In this document: positions 9,681-19,200 of the stretch, in pieces
How positions within the stretch are numbered: position 1 is the first letter of the stretch
How the letters are laid out: each line of letters opens with the position of its first letter
Origin: GCA-2401155 sp045047085
GTDB lineage: Bacteria; Pseudomonadota; Alphaproteobacteria; Rhizobiales; Rhizobiaceae
NCBI GenBank assembly: GCA_045047085.1
Contig: JASFYT010000046.1
Location: 48,753-112,752 of the forward strand
DNA: 64,000 nucleotides
Reading direction: 5' to 3'
Program-made: the position numbers and the translations under genes
The notes under the pieces: generated by a model
The model's input: the letters and a program-made list of their open reading frames with translations, nothing else
The model's database searches: none
What the model was told of the DNA's origin: nothing

Positions 9681-10370
9681 ATGAACCGCTCCGAAATCAA
9701 CACCATTATTCGTGAAAGCAATGCTTTTATCCGTTCCTTTGGATTCGTCATGCCGCCATTTGCTTACTGGTCTGCTGATGAAATGAAGGAACGCGTAAAA
9801 AGTGACAGTCCTACCATTGCTGAAAACCGGCTCGGTTGGGATATCACCGACTATGGGCAGGGTAAATTTGCTGATCTCGGCCTGTTTTTGTTCACTATGC
9901 GTAACGGCTCCAACGCCAACATCGCCAAGGGCAAGGGTGTATTGTTTGCCGAAAAAATTATGATCAGCCGAGAGAATCAGATGTCGCCGATGCATCGTCA
10001 TAACGTCAAGACAGAGGATATAATCAATCGAGGAGGTGCTACGCTGGTGATTGAGTTATTTGCAGCTTTGCCAGATGGCAGCATCGACCCTGATAGCGAT
10101 ATTCAAGTGATGACCGATGGCCGCGTGCGCAACTTGAAAGCGGGTGAACATCTGGCCCTTTCACCTGGCGAAAGCGTTACTCTGTACCCCAATCACTGGC
10201 ATGCCTTTTGGAGCGAAGGCGGCGATGTGCTGATTGGCGAAGTCAGTAATGTGAATGATGATCTGACCGACAACATTTTCCGCGAGCAGATCGGGCGGTT
10301 TTCAGAAATTTCCGAAGACGAACAACCGTTGCATTTGCTCGTTTCCGACTATGATAAGTGGTTGCGATAA
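9681..10370 (+). CDS. D-lyxose isomerase-like sugar isomerase (cupin)
   Basis: A 229-residue protein resembling the D-lyxose ketol-isomerase family (YdaE/COG3822), which interconverts D-lyxose and D-xylulose or D-mannose and D-fructose. Those enzymes are metal-dependent cupins. Here the motif MHRHNVKTEDIINRGG supplies a His-x-His pair and a Glu in the mid-region, and YPNHWHAFW supplies another His nearer the C-terminus. The start at 9681 has AAGGA upstream; the open frame reaches 9660. The stop codon lies inside a 15-bp inverted repeat. No sugar transporter or kinase is adjacent, so the physiological substrate is unknown. Confidence 0.78.
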   Translation: MNRSEINTIIRESNAFIRSFGFVMPPFAYWSADEMKERVKSDSPTIAENRLGWDITDYGQGKFADLGLFLFTMRNGSNANIAKGKGVLFAEKIMISRENQMSPMHRHNVKTEDIINRGGATLVIELFAALPDGSIDPDSDIQVMTDGRVRNLKAGEHLALSPGESVTLYPNHWHAFWSEGGDVLIGEVSNVNDDLTDNIFREQIGRFSEISEDEQPLHLLVSDYDKWLR

Positions 10371-10398
10371 ATGGCTGCGATAGGCAGCCATTTATCGC
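10364..10398. terminator. Perfect 15-bp hairpin between converging genes
   Basis: Bases 10364-10378 pair perfectly with 10384-10398 around a 5-base loop. The left arm includes the stop codon of the isomerase gene, and the L,D-transpeptidase gene ends 10 bases to the right. There is no T-tract on either strand, so it may be a weak bidirectional terminator or a 3'-end stabiliser. Confidence 0.5.
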
Positions 10399-10407
10399 CG
10401 AATCGGT

Positions 10408-11130
10408 TTAGCGATTTTCCGTATAGGTGGGCGGAGCATGGCGAACGATGACTTTTGCACCCGGTTTCACCCGTTCATAAAGATCAATCACATCCTGATT
10501 GATCATGCGGAAGCAGCCGCTTGAAGCGTTTTTCCCGATGCTCAATGGATAATTGGTGCCATGGATACGGTACATGGTGTCCTTGCCATCTTTAAACAGA
10601 TACATGGCGCGGGCACCTAGCGGATTTTGTATGCCTGCTGGCATACCATCAGCATAGGCGGCCAGTTTCGGGCTGCGGGCGATCATTTCTGCAGGCGGGG
10701 TCCATGTGGGCCATTTGGTTTTTCGCTTGACCACAGCATCCCCTGACCATTCAAACCCTTCCTTGCCAACGGCAATGCCGTAGCGGATGGCTTTACCGCC
10801 GCGTTGCACCAGATAAAGGAACGGCCCGGTTGTATCAACGATGATTGTGCCGGCCTTATATCGGGTACGAAGGCTCACGACTCGGCGCAAATAACGTTCA
10901 CGCATTTTTGTATAATCGAAGGCTGGAAGCGAAATATCATCATCTACAATGGGAGCATAAGCATAGGAAGCCGTTGAGACCACATCGACGGAAGAAAGCG
11001 CGATCGTCGGCTCGCCCAATGTAGAATTAGTCGAGTTACAACCGGTGAGAGCGAGAACAGCGCCCAGCATTGCAGCGCTTTGCCATTTAATGGATTTGCT
11101 GCCGTGGGCGGTTATATTGGCGTTCGACAT
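10408..11130 (-). CDS. L,D-transpeptidase, predicted lipoprotein
   Basis: YkuD-family enzyme (240 residues) that cross-links peptidoglycan or attaches proteins to it; in Hyphomicrobiales this family makes the abundant 3-3 cross-links. The N-terminus has a basic start, a hydrophobic stretch and a lipobox ALTGC with Cys31. A linker leads to the catalytic domain from about residue 95. The active-site motif is seen as HGTN (His190) and SSGCFRM (Cys206). It converges on the isomerase gene. I saw no partner gene; the product is probably anchored to a membrane facing the periplasm. Confidence 0.9.
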   Translation of the reverse strand: MSNANITAHGSKSIKWQSAAMLGAVLALTGCNSTNSTLGEPTIALSSVDVVSTASYAYAPIVDDDISLPAFDYTKMRERYLRRVVSLRTRYKAGTIIVDTTGPFLYLVQRGGKAIRYGIAVGKEGFEWSGDAVVKRKTKWPTWTPPAEMIARSPKLAAYADGMPAGIQNPLGARAMYLFKDGKDTMYRIHGTNYPLSIGKNASSGCFRMINQDVIDLYERVKPGAKVIVRHAPPTYTENR

Positions 11131-11395
11131 TATAGAGGTTCCTCAATCTGACTACCCAAAAGGATATTGTGCGTTGTCAGTCCAAAAACACACGCCCCGA
11201 TGCCTCTTGACTACTTGTTCCGTGTTATCACGCATTTTTGAAGAAATTGCAAAATTCTGGAGCACAAATATTCGTGTGCGGAGGAATCCCTGAAATTGAC
11301 CATTGCTCCAGCCATCCTGTATAATTGACATGATCCGGTCTTTGCTCAAGATTAGAGACAAATAATCATGCATGAAATTACAGAGAGAGTATCAA

Positions 11396-11773
11396 ATGAG
11401 TGAATTGCTGACGGGTTCTTGTCATTGCGGCACGGTAGAGTTTGAAGTGGTCGTTAATATTCCGCTCGATGATCCAGCCATGAAATTGGCACGGTGCAAT
11501 TGTTCCCTTTGCCGGCGGCGACAAGTGGTGATGGCTGCTGTTCCATTATCCAGCCTGTCCGTGACCAAAGGCGCTGATAAACTCACTCTTTATCAATGGA
11601 ATACCAAGGTGGCCAAGCACTATTTTTGCAGTGTTTGCGGCATCTATACCCATCATCAACGGCGAACTGATCCCACTGTTTTTGGCTTCAACATGGCCTG
11701 TATTGATGGTGTAGACCCATATGCATTTGGTGAAATCAACGTGGTAGATGGCCAGAAACTCTCATCGGATTAA
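11396..11773 (+). CDS. GFA family (CENP-V/GFA domain) zinc protein
   Basis: A 125-residue protein of the family named after glutathione-dependent formaldehyde-activating enzyme. Two zinc sites are visible: SCHCGTVEFEV near the N-terminus with CNCSLCRRR, and CSVCGIYTHHQ near residue 80. Most members with this short architecture have no proven reaction, so a role in formaldehyde metabolism should not be assumed. I chose ATG at 11396 (MSELLTGSCHCG); the frame opens at 11372. The gene ends 79 bases before the rpoC stop and shares the bidirectional terminator there. Confidence 0.85.
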   Translation: MSELLTGSCHCGTVEFEVVVNIPLDDPAMKLARCNCSLCRRRQVVMAAVPLSSLSVTKGADKLTLYQWNTKVAKHYFCSVCGIYTHHQRRTDPTVFGFNMACIDGVDPYAFGEINVVDGQKLSSD

Positions 11774-11796
11774 TGGCAGGGTTTGATAACCGGCAC

Positions 11797-11833
11797 AAAA
11801 AAAGGGCCGCACGTAATGTGCGGCCCTTTTTTA
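11797..11833. terminator. Bidirectional Rho-independent terminator (GFA gene / rpoC)
   Basis: A 9-bp perfect GC-rich stem (11804-11812 with 11818-11826), 5-base loop, flanked by seven A on the left and six T on the right, so it works on both strands. It ends the rif operon after rpoC and the convergent GFA gene. Confidence 0.92.
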
Positions 11834-11852
11834 ATTTCCAAACTAAACCGGC

Positions 11853-14800
11853 TTACTCAGCTGGCTCTTCGTTTTTGCTCATGTCAGCAATCAAGGCTTC
11901 TGCGGCAGCTGCTGCTTCTTCCTTGCGTGCATCAACGATCAAATCATCGCGTGAATTCGCAAGCTGGCGAATTCTCGACATGATACCGCCGGTACCTGCT
12001 GGGATAAGGCGACCAACGATCACGTTTTCCTTCAGACCTTCGAGTGTATCAGATTTGCCTGCGACAGAGGCTTCTGTCAGCACTCTTGTTGTTTCCTGGA
12101 AGGAAGCAGCGGAGATGAATGAACGTGTCTGCAAGCTTGCTTTGGTGATACCGAGCAGTACTGGGTTTCCTTCAGCAGGCTGGAGCCCCTCTTCGAGCAT
12201 TTTCTCGTTGAGGATGTCCATTTCAATGCGATCCATTTGCTCACCCGGAATAAGTCCGGTGCCACCAGCAACGGTGATTTCAACTTTCTGCAGCATCTGG
12301 CGAACAATCACCTCAATGTGCTTATCGTTGATGATCACGCCCTGCAGACGATAAACGTCCTGAATTTCATCGACGAGATAAGAAGCCAAAGCTTCAACGC
12401 CTTTGATTGCCAGAATGTCGTGCGGTGCAGGATTGCCATCCAGAATGTAATCCCCCTTTTCGATCGCATCCCCATCCATCAGATAGAAAGGTTTGCTTTT
12501 CGGAATGAGGTATTCAACCTGTTCCATGGTGGAATCGTTTGGCTCGATTGCGATGCGGCGCTTGTTCTTATAGTCACGTCCAAAGCGGATTGTACCATCG
12601 ATCTCAGCGATAACAGCATGGTCCTTAGGACGACGTGCTTCAAAGAGTTCAGCCACACGTGGAAGACCACCGGTGATATCCTTGGTTTTCGCACTTTCCA
12701 TCGGAATACGTGCAAGCACGTCACCGGCAGAAACTTTGGTACCCGGTTCAACAGACAGAATTGCATCAATTGAAAGAGGGAAACGCGCATCACCACCACG
12801 ATCAAGTTGGCAAATTTCGCCTTTTTTGTCCTTGATAACAATGGATGGTTTCAGATCAATACCGCGAGGGTTAGCACGCCAATCCATAACAACACGTTTG
12901 GTAATACCGGTTGCCTCGTCGGCTGATTCCAGAACGGAAATACCGTCGACCACGTCTTCAAATTCGACCGTACCGGTCGCATCTGAAAGCATTGGGCGGG
13001 TGTAAGGATCCCACTCGGCCATACGCTGGCTCTGTTGAACCTTATCGCCTTCATCAACCAGAATACGTGAGCCGTAAGTGACACGATGGGAAGCACGTTC
13101 AACGCCCTTCTCATCTTCAATCACCACAGCCATGTTCCGGCCCATGACCATCATATTGCCGTTAGAATCGCGGGCAACATTACGGTTACGGATTTTGATC
13201 GTGCCATCATAAGAAGCTTCGATGAAGGATGTGTCCACCACCTGAGCAGTACCACCAATGTGGAAGGTACGCATGGTCAGCTGAGTACCGGGTTCGCCGA
13301 TAGACTGAGCAGCGATAACACCCACTGCCTCGCCCATATTAACCGGAGTACCACGGGCCAAATCGCGACCGTAGCAAGCGCCACAAATGCCGTTCGCCGC
13401 TTCGCAGGTCAATGCAGAGCGGATCAGGACGGTTTTGACTTCAGCAGCTTCAACCAGATCGCAATCCTTCTCGTCAATCAGATGATTGACCGGTAGGATT
13501 TCTTCGCCGGTTTCAGGATGTACAATCGCTTCAGCTGTTGTACGGCCAAGAATGCGAAGACCAAGGGAAGCCACAACCTGACCGGCATCGACTGCAGCTT
13601 GCATGGTGAGGCCCAATTCGGTACCACAATCTGCTTCATTGACGATACAATCCTGTGCAACATCCACCAGACGACGAGTAAGATAACCCGAGTTCGCTGT
13701 TTTAAGTGCGGTATCGGCAAGGCCTTTACGTGCACCGTGGGTGGAGTTGAAGTATTCCAGAACCGTCAGGCCCTCTTTAAAGTTAGAGATGATCGGGCTT
13801 TCGATGATCTCGCCAGATGGTTTCGCCATAAGACCACGCATACCAGCCAGCTGTTTCATCTGGGTTGGAGAACCACGTGCGCCTGAGTGGCTCATCATGT
13901 AGATTGAGTTCATCGGCAATTGACGACCGGTTTCCTCATCAATGTGCACCGCTTTAATGCGGTCCATCATTTCGTCAGCAACTTTATCGCCACACTTGGC
14001 CCAAGCATCCACAACTTTGTTGTATTTTTCGCCCTGAGTGATCAGGCCGTCATTATACTGTTGCTCATATTCCTTGGTCAGCGCCTGGGTATCGGAAACC
14101 AATTTCGCTTTGGTTTCAGGGATAACCATGTCATCCATACCAAAGGAAATACCAGCCATACATGCATGCTTGAAGCCAAGTTGCATGATGCGGTCACAGA
14201 AGATCACTGTCTCTTTCTGGCCAGAATGGCGGTAGACTGTATCGATCATTTTGGAGATGTTTTTCTTGGTCATCTCGATGTTACAAATGTCGAACAGGAC
14301 TTCATGATTTTTCGGCAACAATTCACCGATCATCATACGGCCAGGGGTCGTGTCGAGAATTTTTGAAGTTGGATTACCCTCTGCATCGATTGATTTATAA
14401 CGACCTTTGATCTTGGCATGAAGTGTTACAACACCGGTTTCAAGTGCATGACCCAATTCGCCCATATCACCGAAGACCATGCCCTCGCCCGGTTCTTTAT
14501 CATTCATGATTGAGAGATAATAGAGACCCAAAACCATATCCTGTGAAGGCACGATAATTGGCTGACCGTTAGCTGGGTGCAGGATGTTGTTGGTAGACAT
14601 CATCAATACACGCGCTTCGAGCTGTGCTTCCAAAGAAAGCGGCACGTGGACCGCCATTTGGTCACCATCGAAATCAGCGTTAAACGCGGAGCATACGAGC
14701 GGGTGAAGCTGGATGGCTTTACCCTCGATCAATACCGGTTCAAATGCCTGAATGCCCAAGCGGTGAAGGGTTGGCGCACGGTTCAAGAGAACCGGATGCT

Positions 14801-16058
14801 CGCGAATAACCTCATCGAGGATATCCCAAACTTCCGGTTTTTCCTTCTCAACCAGTTTTTTCGCCTGTTTCACCGTGGAAGAATAGCCTTTCGCGTCAAG
14901 GCGCGAATAGATGAATGGTTTGAACAATTCCAGAGCCATTTTCTTTGGCAGGCCACATTGGTGCAACATCAGTTCCGGACCAGTCACAATAACCGAACGA
15001 CCGGAATAATCCACACGCTTGCCGAGCAAGTTCTGGCGGAAACGGCCCTGTTTGCCTTTGAGCATATCTGACAGAGATTTCAGCGGGCGCTTGTTAGCAC
15101 CGGTGATGGTTCTGCCACGACGGCCGTTATCGAACAGCGCATCAACAGATTCCTGCAACATGCGTTTTTCGTTACGGATAATGATATCAGGTGCACGCAA
15201 TTCCATCAGACGACGCAGACGGTTATTACGGTTGATCACACGACGATAAAGATCGTTCAGATCGGAGGTTGCAAAACGGCCACCATCCAATGGAACAAGC
15301 GGACGAAGATCAGGCGGAATTACTGGAACGGTTTCCATGATCATCCACTCAGGACGGTTTCCTGATTCAATGAATGCTTCAACCACTTTGAGGCGTTTCG
15401 TGAATTTTTTTGTTTTAAGTTCCGAAGAAGTCTCGGCCAAATCGGTTCTGAGTGTTTCGGCTTCTTTTTGAAGGTTCATGCCAGCGAGAATTTCGCGGAT
15501 GGCTTCTGCACCGATCATGCAACTGAATGAATCTTCGCCGAATTCTTCGACTGCGACCATGTATTCTTCTTCGCTGAGGAGCTGATGCTCCACAAGAGAA
15601 GTAAGGCCTGGCTCTGTTACAACAAAATTTTCGAAATAAAGCACACGCTCCAAATCCTTCAAAGTCATATCGAGCAGAAGCCCGATGCGGCTAGGCAAAG
15701 ATTTCAGGAACCAGATATGGGCAACAGGTGCTGCAAGGTCGATATGACCCATGCGCTCGCGCCGGACCCTTGAAAGAGTTACTTCCACGCCGCATTTTTC
15801 GCAGATAATGCCTTTATATTTCATGCGTTTATATTTACCGCACAGGCACTCGTAATCCTTCATCGGACCAAAGATGCGCGAGCAGAACAAGCCGTCCCGC
15901 TCAGGTTTGAACGTACGGTAGTTGATGGTTTCCGGCTTTTTGATTTCGCCGAATGACCATGACAGGATTTTCTCAGGTGAAGCGATAGAAATTCGAATGG
16001 CATCGAAATTCTGCGACTGAGCAGGATTGTTGAAGATATTCATGACCTCTTGGTTCAT
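11853..16058 (-). CDS. rpoC: DNA-directed RNA polymerase subunit beta'
   Basis: Largest catalytic subunit of RNA polymerase, 1401 residues, standard for alphaproteobacteria. The N-terminal zinc-binding site uses Cys71, Cys73, Cys86 and Cys89 (CLCGKYKRMK followed by CEKCG). The catalytic Mg-binding loop is NADFDGDQM near residue 465. A second zinc site, with CEAANGICGACYG, lies near residue 890. The N-terminus MNQEVMNIFN and an upstream GGAGAAGA-like ribosome binding site support the start. It lies 205 nt after rpoB and ends at a strong terminator. Confidence 0.99.
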   Translation of the reverse strand: MNQEVMNIFNNPAQSQNFDAIRISIASPEKILSWSFGEIKKPETINYRTFKPERDGLFCSRIFGPMKDYECLCGKYKRMKYKGIICEKCGVEVTLSRVRRERMGHIDLAAPVAHIWFLKSLPSRIGLLLDMTLKDLERVLYFENFVVTEPGLTSLVEHQLLSEEEYMVAVEEFGEDSFSCMIGAEAIREILAGMNLQKEAETLRTDLAETSSELKTKKFTKRLKVVEAFIESGNRPEWMIMETVPVIPPDLRPLVPLDGGRFATSDLNDLYRRVINRNNRLRRLMELRAPDIIIRNEKRMLQESVDALFDNGRRGRTITGANKRPLKSLSDMLKGKQGRFRQNLLGKRVDYSGRSVIVTGPELMLHQCGLPKKMALELFKPFIYSRLDAKGYSSTVKQAKKLVEKEKPEVWDILDEVIREHPVLLNRAPTLHRLGIQAFEPVLIEGKAIQLHPLVCSAFNADFDGDQMAVHVPLSLEAQLEARVLMMSTNNILHPANGQPIIVPSQDMVLGLYYLSIMNDKEPGEGMVFGDMGELGHALETGVVTLHAKIKGRYKSIDAEGNPTSKILDTTPGRMMIGELLPKNHEVLFDICNIEMTKKNISKMIDTVYRHSGQKETVIFCDRIMQLGFKHACMAGISFGMDDMVIPETKAKLVSDTQALTKEYEQQYNDGLITQGEKYNKVVDAWAKCGDKVADEMMDRIKAVHIDEETGRQLPMNSIYMMSHSGARGSPTQMKQLAGMRGLMAKPSGEIIESPIISNFKEGLTVLEYFNSTHGARKGLADTALKTANSGYLTRRLVDVAQDCIVNEADCGTELGLTMQAAVDAGQVVASLGLRILGRTTAEAIVHPETGEEILPVNHLIDEKDCDLVEAAEVKTVLIRSALTCEAANGICGACYGRDLARGTPVNMGEAVGVIAAQSIGEPGTQLTMRTFHIGGTAQVVDTSFIEASYDGTIKIRNRNVARDSNGNMMVMGRNMAVVIEDEKGVERASHRVTYGSRILVDEGDKVQQSQRMAEWDPYTRPMLSDATGTVEFEDVVDGISVLESADEATGITKRVVMDWRANPRGIDLKPSIVIKDKKGEICQLDRGGDARFPLSIDAILSVEPGTKVSAGDVLARIPMESAKTKDITGGLPRVAELFEARRPKDHAVIAEIDGTIRFGRDYKNKRRIAIEPNDSTMEQVEYLIPKSKPFYLMDGDAIEKGDYILDGNPAPHDILAIKGVEALASYLVDEIQDVYRLQGVIINDKHIEVIVRQMLQKVEITVAGGTGLIPGEQMDRIEMDILNEKMLEEGLQPAEGNPVLLGITKASLQTRSFISAASFQETTRVLTEASVAGKSDTLEGLKENVIVGRLIPAGTGGIMSRIRQLANSRDDLIVDARKEEAAAAAEALIADMSKNEEPAE

Positions 16059-16171
16059 GGGGTCTTCTCCTTTTGGGCTATGCCCTTAATTGCGGCATCA
16101 AATTGTCGTTTACCAAGACAGTCATCCGCCATAATTTAAATATTGGTTCATTTATCACCGTACCTCTTGTT

Positions 16172-16197
16172 CCGAAAACCGGGTTCCACTTTTCGGG
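16172..16197. repeat. Dispersed rhizobial palindromic motif, copy 1
   Basis: The sequence has the pattern ccgaaaacc-gg-ttccacttttcggg, which I know as a frequent intergenic element in Rhizobiales genomes. It lies in the rpoB-rpoC gap. A second, more degenerate copy is at 55131-55157 in the opposite orientation. Confidence 0.6.
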
Positions 16198-16223
16198 AAG
16201 TACTTTTACAAACGCAAACTATT

Positions 16224-16255
16224 GGAGGAGCGCCAATGCAACCGGCGCTCACTCC
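16224..16255 (-). other. Hairpin directly after the rpoB stop codon
   Basis: A 7-bp stem (16228-16234 with 16244-16250) can be extended by four pairs past a one-base bulge. It lies 9 bases downstream of rpoB on the minus strand with no T-tract. It could slow 3' decay or set an RNA processing point between rpoB and rpoC; this is inference from structure only. Confidence 0.4.
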
Positions 16256-16263
16256 GTTAAGAC

Positions 16264-19200
16264 TTACTCCGCAGCGTCAGCGATGTCTTCGTCGCCTTCG
16301 TCAGTAGACTTTGAATCTGAATCAGGTGCCGGCAATTTGGTATTTTCCAGCTCCACATTCAGTCCCAGAGAACGCATTTCCTTGATGAGAACGTTGAAGC
16401 TCTCCGGAATGCCTGCCTCGAAGGTGTCATCACCACGAACAATTGCTTCATACACTTTGGTACGACCGGCAACATCATCGGATTTAACCGTGAGCATTTC
16501 CTGAAGCGTATAGGCAGCGCCATATGCTTCAAGTGCCCACACTTCCATCTCACCGAAGCGCTGACCACCGAACTGCGCTTTACCACCCAGCGGCTGCTGA
16601 GTAACAAGCGAGTACGGTCCGATTGAACGGGCGTGAATTTTATCATCCACCAGGTGATGAAGTTTGAGCATATAGATGTAGCCCATAGTCACCTGACGAT
16701 CGAATTGTTCGCCGGTACGTCCATCATAAACAGTGGACTGACCAGACCCTTTCAGACCCGCCTGTTCAAGCAGTTCAACGATGTCCGGCTCATGCGCACC
16801 ATCAAACACCGGCGTTGCAATACAAACACCATGCTTCAACTGGCCGGCAAGACGTAGTACCGATTCGTCATCGTATTGTCTGACCGGTTCGTTGCGATCA
16901 TTGTCCGGATAGATAGATTCCAGCTCTGCGCGTAGAGGTTTGATATCACCGGCGGCTTTATAAGCGTCGATCAACTCACCAATTTTCTTGCCCATGCCGG
17001 CACAGGCCCAACCCAGATGGGTTTCAAGGATCTGTCCCACATTCATCCGGCTTGGCACGCCAAGCGGATTGAGCACAATATCAGCGTGTGTACCGTCTTC
17101 AAGGAATGGCATGTCTTCCACAGGCAAGATGCGGGAAACCACACCTTTGTTGCCGTGGCGGCCAGCCATTTTATCACCGGGCTGCAGTTTACGCTTAACA
17201 GCCACGAAAACCTTGACCATTTTCATGACACCTGGTGGCATCTCGTCGCCACGCTGTAGTTTTTCAACCTTATCCATGAAACGCTGCTCAAGGCGATCCT
17301 TGGAATCGTCATATTGTGAACGAAGGGCTTCCAACTGACTTTGAAGTTTATCGTCAGAAACGGCAAACATCCACCATTGTGAGCGTGGATAGATTTCCAT
17401 CTCTTCAAGAGTAAGCTTGCCTTTGGTGTAGTCTTTTGGACCGGCTACGGTTGTTTTGCCATTCAGCATTGCGGATAGACGACTGTAAACGTTTCTGTCC
17501 AAAATGGCCTGCTCATCGTCTCTGTCTTTTGCAAGAGTTTCGATTTCTTCACGCTCGATTGCCATAGCGCGTTCGTCTTTTTCAATGCCGTGGCGATTGA
17601 AAACACGAACTTCCACCACGGTGCCGAAGGCACCCGGTGACATGCGCAATGATGTATCACGAACGTCAGAGGCTTTTTCACCGAAGATTGCGCGAAGCAA
17701 TTTTTCTTCCGGTGTCATCGGGCTTTCACCTTTTGGAGTGATTTTGCCGACCAGAACATCGCCCGGGCCAACCTCAGCACCAATATAGGTAATGCCTGCC
17801 TCATCGAGGTTTTTCAAAGCTTCTTCAGAAACGTTTGGAATATCACGAGTGATTTCTTCCGGTCCAAGCTTGGTATCACGAGCCATGACTTCATATTCTT
17901 CAATATGGATTGAAGTGAAGACGTCGTCGCGCACGATGCGCTCGGAAAGAAGAATTGAATCCTCGTAGTTATAACCGTTCCAAGGCATGAACGCGACCAG
18001 CACGTTACGACCCAGAGCCAGATCACCCAAATCAGTCGAAGGACCATCAGCGATGATATCGCCTTTGGAAATTTTGTCCCCTACCGTTACCAACGGACGC
18101 TGGTTGATGCAAGTTGACTGGTTTGAACGCTGGTACTTTTGTAAGCGGTAAATATCAACGCCAGATGCAGAGGCATCAAGATCTTCGGTCACCCGAATAA
18201 CCACACGAGTTGCATCCACTTGATCCACAACGCCGGAACGCCGTGCGACAATAGCTGCACCTGAGTCTCGGGCAACAACTGCTTCCATGCCGGTGCCAAC
18301 GAATGGTGCTTCAGCGCGTACCAAAGGCACGGCCTGACGCATCATGTTGGAGCCCATCAATGCACGGTTCGCATCATCGTTTTCCAAAAATGGAATAAGG
18401 GAAGACGCAACGGATACCAGCTGTTTTGGTGACACATCCATCAAAGATACGTTTTCGCGCGGCACCATCATTACGTCGCCTGCGTGACGGCAGGTTACGA
18501 ATTCATTGGTGAAAGTATTATCATTCTCCATTTTCGCATTTGCCTGCGCCACATGATAACGCGCTTCTTCCATGGCTGAGAGATAAATGACCTCATCGGT
18601 CAGTTTACCGTCTTTCACCTTGCGGTAAGGGCTTTCAATGAAGCCATATTTATTGACACGTGCGAAAGTTGCCAGTGAGTTGATCAGGCCAATATTTGGA
18701 CCCTCTGGTGTTTCAATCGGGCAAATCCGACCGTAATGGGTTGGATGCACATCGCGCACTTCAAAGCCAGCACGTTCACGCGTCAGACCACCGGGGCCAA
18801 GCGCTGAAAGGCGGCGTTTATGGGTAATTTCAGACAGAGGGTTTGTCTGATCCATAAACTGGGATAGCTGTGAAGAGCCAAAGAATTCACGCACCGCAGC
18901 AGCAGCAGGCTTAGCGTTGATCAAATCCTGCGGCATCACCGTGTCAACTTCGATGGAAGACATGCGCTCTTTAATGGCACGTTCCATGCGTAGCAGACCG
19001 ATGCGATACTGATTTTCCATCAATTCGCCAACAGAACGAACACGTCTGTTGCCGAGGTTATCAATATCATCGATGTCGCCTTTGCCGTCACGAAGACCGA
19101 CAAGGGTTTTTACCACTTCCAGAATATCTTCCTTACGCAGAACACGTACGGTATCTTCTACGTCAAGCTGCAAGCGGATGTTCATTTTAACACGGCCAAC

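Noticed and set aside
14577..15071. 164-residue frame opposite rpoC
   Set aside because: Antisense to a conserved part of rpoC; no ribosome binding site and no recognisable protein.
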